In this document: piece by piece, positions 61,201 to 64,000 of the stretch
How positions within the stretch are numbered: position 1 is the first letter of the stretch
Layout of the letters: every line of letters starts with the position of its first letter
Assembly: GCA_030248225.1 (NCBI GenBank)
Contig: JASANE010029025.1
Coordinates: forward strand, 37,841-101,840
DNA length: 64,000 bases
From: Trileptium ribeirensis
Taxonomy: Eukaryota; Nematoda; Enoplea; Enoplida; Thoracostomopsidae
Direction: 5' to 3'
The notes under the pieces: generated by a model
Told to the model about the DNA's origin: nothing
What the model saw: only the letters and a program-made list of their open reading frames with translations
The model's database searches: none
Made by a program: the position numbers and the translations under genes

Positions 61201-64000
61201 TTGCTCAAAATCAAATACAAAATTTTCGTGATCACCGTATTATAGTAACACTTTGAGGTGGTTTACAGATGCACGATCAAAACCAGTGTCAAGTACTAGC
61301 AGCAACAAATTCGTTCTCTCATTCTTGCTACTCAAAAATACTCAAATACAAAATTTTCGTGATCATCGTATTTTATATTAACACTTTGAGGTGGTTTATA
61401 GATGCACGATGGAAACGACTGTCAAGTACCAGCAGCAACAAATTCGTTCTCTCATTCTTGCTACTCAAAAATACTCAAATACAAAATTTTCGTGATCATC
61501 GTATTTTATAGTAACACTTTGAGGTGGTTTACAGATGCACGATGGAAACAAGTGTCAAGTACCAGCAGCAACAAATTCGTTCTCTCATTCTTGCTACTCA
61601 AAAATACTCAAACACATAATTTTCGTGATCATCGTATTTTATAGCAACACTTTAAGGTGGTTTACAGATGCACGATGGAAACAAGTGTCAAGTACCAGCA
61701 GCAACAAATTCGTTCTCTCATTCTTGCTACTCAAAAATACTCAAACACATAATTTCCGTGATGATCGTATTATAGTAACACTTTGAGGTGGCTTACAGAT
61801 GCACGATCGAAACTAGCGTCAAGTACCAGCAGCAACAAATTCGTTCTCTCATTCTTGCTACTCAAAAATACTCAAATACAGAATTTCGTGATCATCGTAT
61901 TATAGTAACACTTTGAGGTCGTTTACAGATCCACAATCAAAACGAGTGCCAAGTACCAGCAGCAACAAAATTCGTTCTCTCATTCTTGCTACTCAAAAAA
62001 TACTCAAATACAATATTTTCGTGATCATCGTATTATAGCAACACTTTGAGGTGGTTTACAGATGCACAATCAAAACTAGTGCCAAGTACCAGCAGCAACA
62101 AATTTGTTCTCTCATTCTTGTTTATTCAAAAAATACTCAAATACAAAATTTTCGTGATCACCGTATTATAGTAACACTTTGAGGTTGCGCTTTCCAGATG
62201 CACGATCTAAACCAGTGTCAAGTACTAGCAGCAACAAATTCGTTCTCTCATTCTTGCTACTCAAAAATACTCAAATACAAAATTTTCGTGATCACCGTAT
62301 TATAGTAACACTTTGAGGTGGTTTACAGATGCACGATCGAAACGAGTGCCAAGTACTAGCAGCAACAAATTCGTTCTCCCATTCTTGCTACTCAAAAATA
62401 TTTCAAATACAAAATTTTCGTGATCATCGTATTATAGTAACACTTTGAGCTGGTTTACAGATGCACGATGGAAACCAGTGTCAAGTACTAGCAGCAACAA
62501 ATTCGTTCTCTCATTCTAGCTCCTCAAAAATAATCAAATTCAAAATTTTCGTGATCATCGTATTATAGTGACACTTTGAGGTGGTTTACAGATGCATGAT
62601 CGAAACAGTGCCAAGTACCAGCAGCAAGAAATTCGTTCTCTCATTCTTGCTACTCAAAAATACTCAAATACAAAATTTTCGTGATCATCGTTTTTTATAG
62701 TAACACTTTGAGGTGGTTTATAGATGCACGATGGAAACGACTGTCAAGTACCAGCAGCAACAAATTCGTTCTCTCATTCTTGCTACTCAAAAATACTCAA
62801 ATACAAAATTTTCGGTCGTATTATAGTAACACTTTGAGGTGGTTTACAGATGCACGTATTGGGAAAAGAGTGTCAAGTACCAGCAGCAACAAATTCGTTC
62901 TCTCATTCTTGCTACTCAAAAATACTCAAATACAAAATTTTAGTGATCATCGTGTTTTATAGTAACACTTTGAGGTGGTTTACAGATGCACGATCGAAAC
63001 GAGTGTCAAGTACCAGCAGCAACAAATTCGTTCTCTCATTCTTGCTACTTAAAAATATTCAAATACAAAATTTTCGTGATCATCGTATTATAGCAACACT
63101 TTGAGGTGATTTACAGATGCACCGTCGATATGAGTGTCAAGTACCAGCAGCAACCAATTCGTTCTCTCATTCTTCCTACTCAAAAATACTCAAATACAGA
63201 ATTTTCGTGATCATCGTATTTTATAGTAACACTATGAGCTGGTTTACAGATGCACGATCGAAACCAGTGTAGAGTCTAGCAGCGACCAATACGTTCTCTC
63301 ATTCTTGCTCTCAAAAATACTCAAATACAGTATTTTCGTGATCATCGTATTATAGCAACACTTTTTGAGGTGGTTTACAGATGCACAATCGAAACTAGTG
63401 CCAAGTACCAGCAGAAACAAATTAGATCTCTCATTCTTGTTGCTCAAAATACTAAATACAAAATTTTCGTGATCACCGTATTATAGTAACACTTTGAGGT
63501 GGTTTACAGATGCACGATCAAAACCAGTGTCAAGTACTAGCAGCAACAAATTCGTTACTCTCATTCTTGCTACTTGGAAATACTCAAATACAAAATTTTC
63601 GTGATCATCGTATTTTATAGTAACACTTTGAGGTGGTTTATAGATGCACGATGGAAACGACTGTTAAGATACCAGCAGCAACAAATTCGTTCTCTCATTC
63701 TTGCTACTCAAAAATACTCAAATACAAAATTTTCGTGATCATCATATTTATAGTAACACTTTGAGGTGGTTTACAGATGCACGATGGAAACAAGTGTCAA
63801 GTACCAGCAGCAACAAATTCGTTCTCTCAAAGTTGCTACTCAAAAATACTCAAACACATAATTTTCGTGATCATCATCTTTATAGCAACACTTTAAGGTG
63901 GTTTACAGATGCACGATGGAAACAAGTGTCAAGTACCAGCAGCAACAAATTCGTTCTCTCATTCTTGCTACTCAAAAATACTCAAACACATAATTTCCGT
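52256..64000 (+). repeat. 131/133-bp satellite array, about 89 units, continues past the window
   Basis: Unit: TTTTCGTGATCATCGTATTATAG, TAACACTTTGAGGTGGTTTACAGATGCACGATCGAAACGAG, TGTCAAGTACCAGCAGCAACAAATTCG, TTCTCTCATTCTTGCTACTC, AAAAATACTCAAATACAAAA. Two length classes, 131 bp (GTATTATAG) and 133 bp (GTATTTTATAG), are interspersed. Diagnostic variants show kilobase-scale higher-order repetition: the block beginning at 52258 recurs at 54101 (offset 1843), and 58570-58945 recurs at 60380 (offset 1810). Scattered units are damaged by clustered deletions. The left edge is abrupt at about 52256; the right edge lies outside the window. Frames of about 80 codons across two units are by-products of the repeat. 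Confidence 0.97.

Noticed and set aside
52568..63104. Series of ~80-codon frames (MHD(R/G)NECQVPAATNSFSH type)
   Set aside because: Products of reading two adjacent 131/133-bp units; identical in every copy and ending at unit-determined stops.

Overview
This is an AT-rich, repeat-dominated piece of an invertebrate nuclear genome. It has introns, a three-exon DEG/ENaC ion-channel gene, a decayed Ty3/Gypsy LTR retrotransposon of CsRn1/Kabuki type, CR1/Jockey-like LINE remnants, foldback elements and four major tandem arrays. I saw no bacterial operon structure, rRNA, tRNA or CRISPR. The channel sequence and short TTAGGC-like stretches are compatible with a nematode, possibly an enoplean. The taxon is an inference; a flatworm or arthropod is not excluded.

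Layout. About 0.5-1 kb: a weak ~115-bp repeat. 2.5-9.9 kb, minus strand: the only convincing host gene, a DEG/ENaC subunit in three exons (9333-9930, 7672-7978, 2562-2953). It has compatible splice phases, and a non-canonical GC-AG intron is implied between exons 2 and 3. The exon for the second membrane segment was not found. Exon 2 is flanked by two ~515-bp copies of one repeat in opposite orientation, each ending in a perfect 10-bp hairpin. 10.4-10.8 kb: a foldback element with long G/C runs. 13.4-14 kb: a LINE endonuclease fragment. 13.9-15.7 kb: a ~119-bp tandem repeat split by a GGCCG-rich insertion. 17.6-17.8 kb: a small MITE-like element.

18.2-23.4 kb: a complete-length but dead Gypsy element with both LTRs, a tRNA-Trp-like primer site and remnants of gag, protease, RT, RNase H and integrase. 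Its integrase C-terminal region is present three times in tandem with a period of 368 bp. 23.8-24.4 kb: five copies of a 114-bp repeat. 28.35-31.7 kb: a 124-bp satellite that is itself a dimer of a ~62-bp unit. 31.9-33.65 kb: a 158-bp satellite with a 639-bp four-unit higher-order repeat. 41.4-42 kb: a 600-bp foldback. 43.8-45.8 kb: a decayed CR1/Jockey-like LINE on the minus strand. 45.9-46.6 kb: a two-copy ~356-bp duplication. 47.6-48.1 kb: a block written almost entirely in A and C. 52.26-64 kb: a 131/133-bp satellite of roughly 89 copies with kilobase-scale higher-order structure, running off the window end.

Most open reading frames in the arrays are by-products of tandem repetition rather than genes. 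The remaining intervals (about 11-13, 24-28, 34-41 and 48-52 kb) are AT-rich with no gene I can support.
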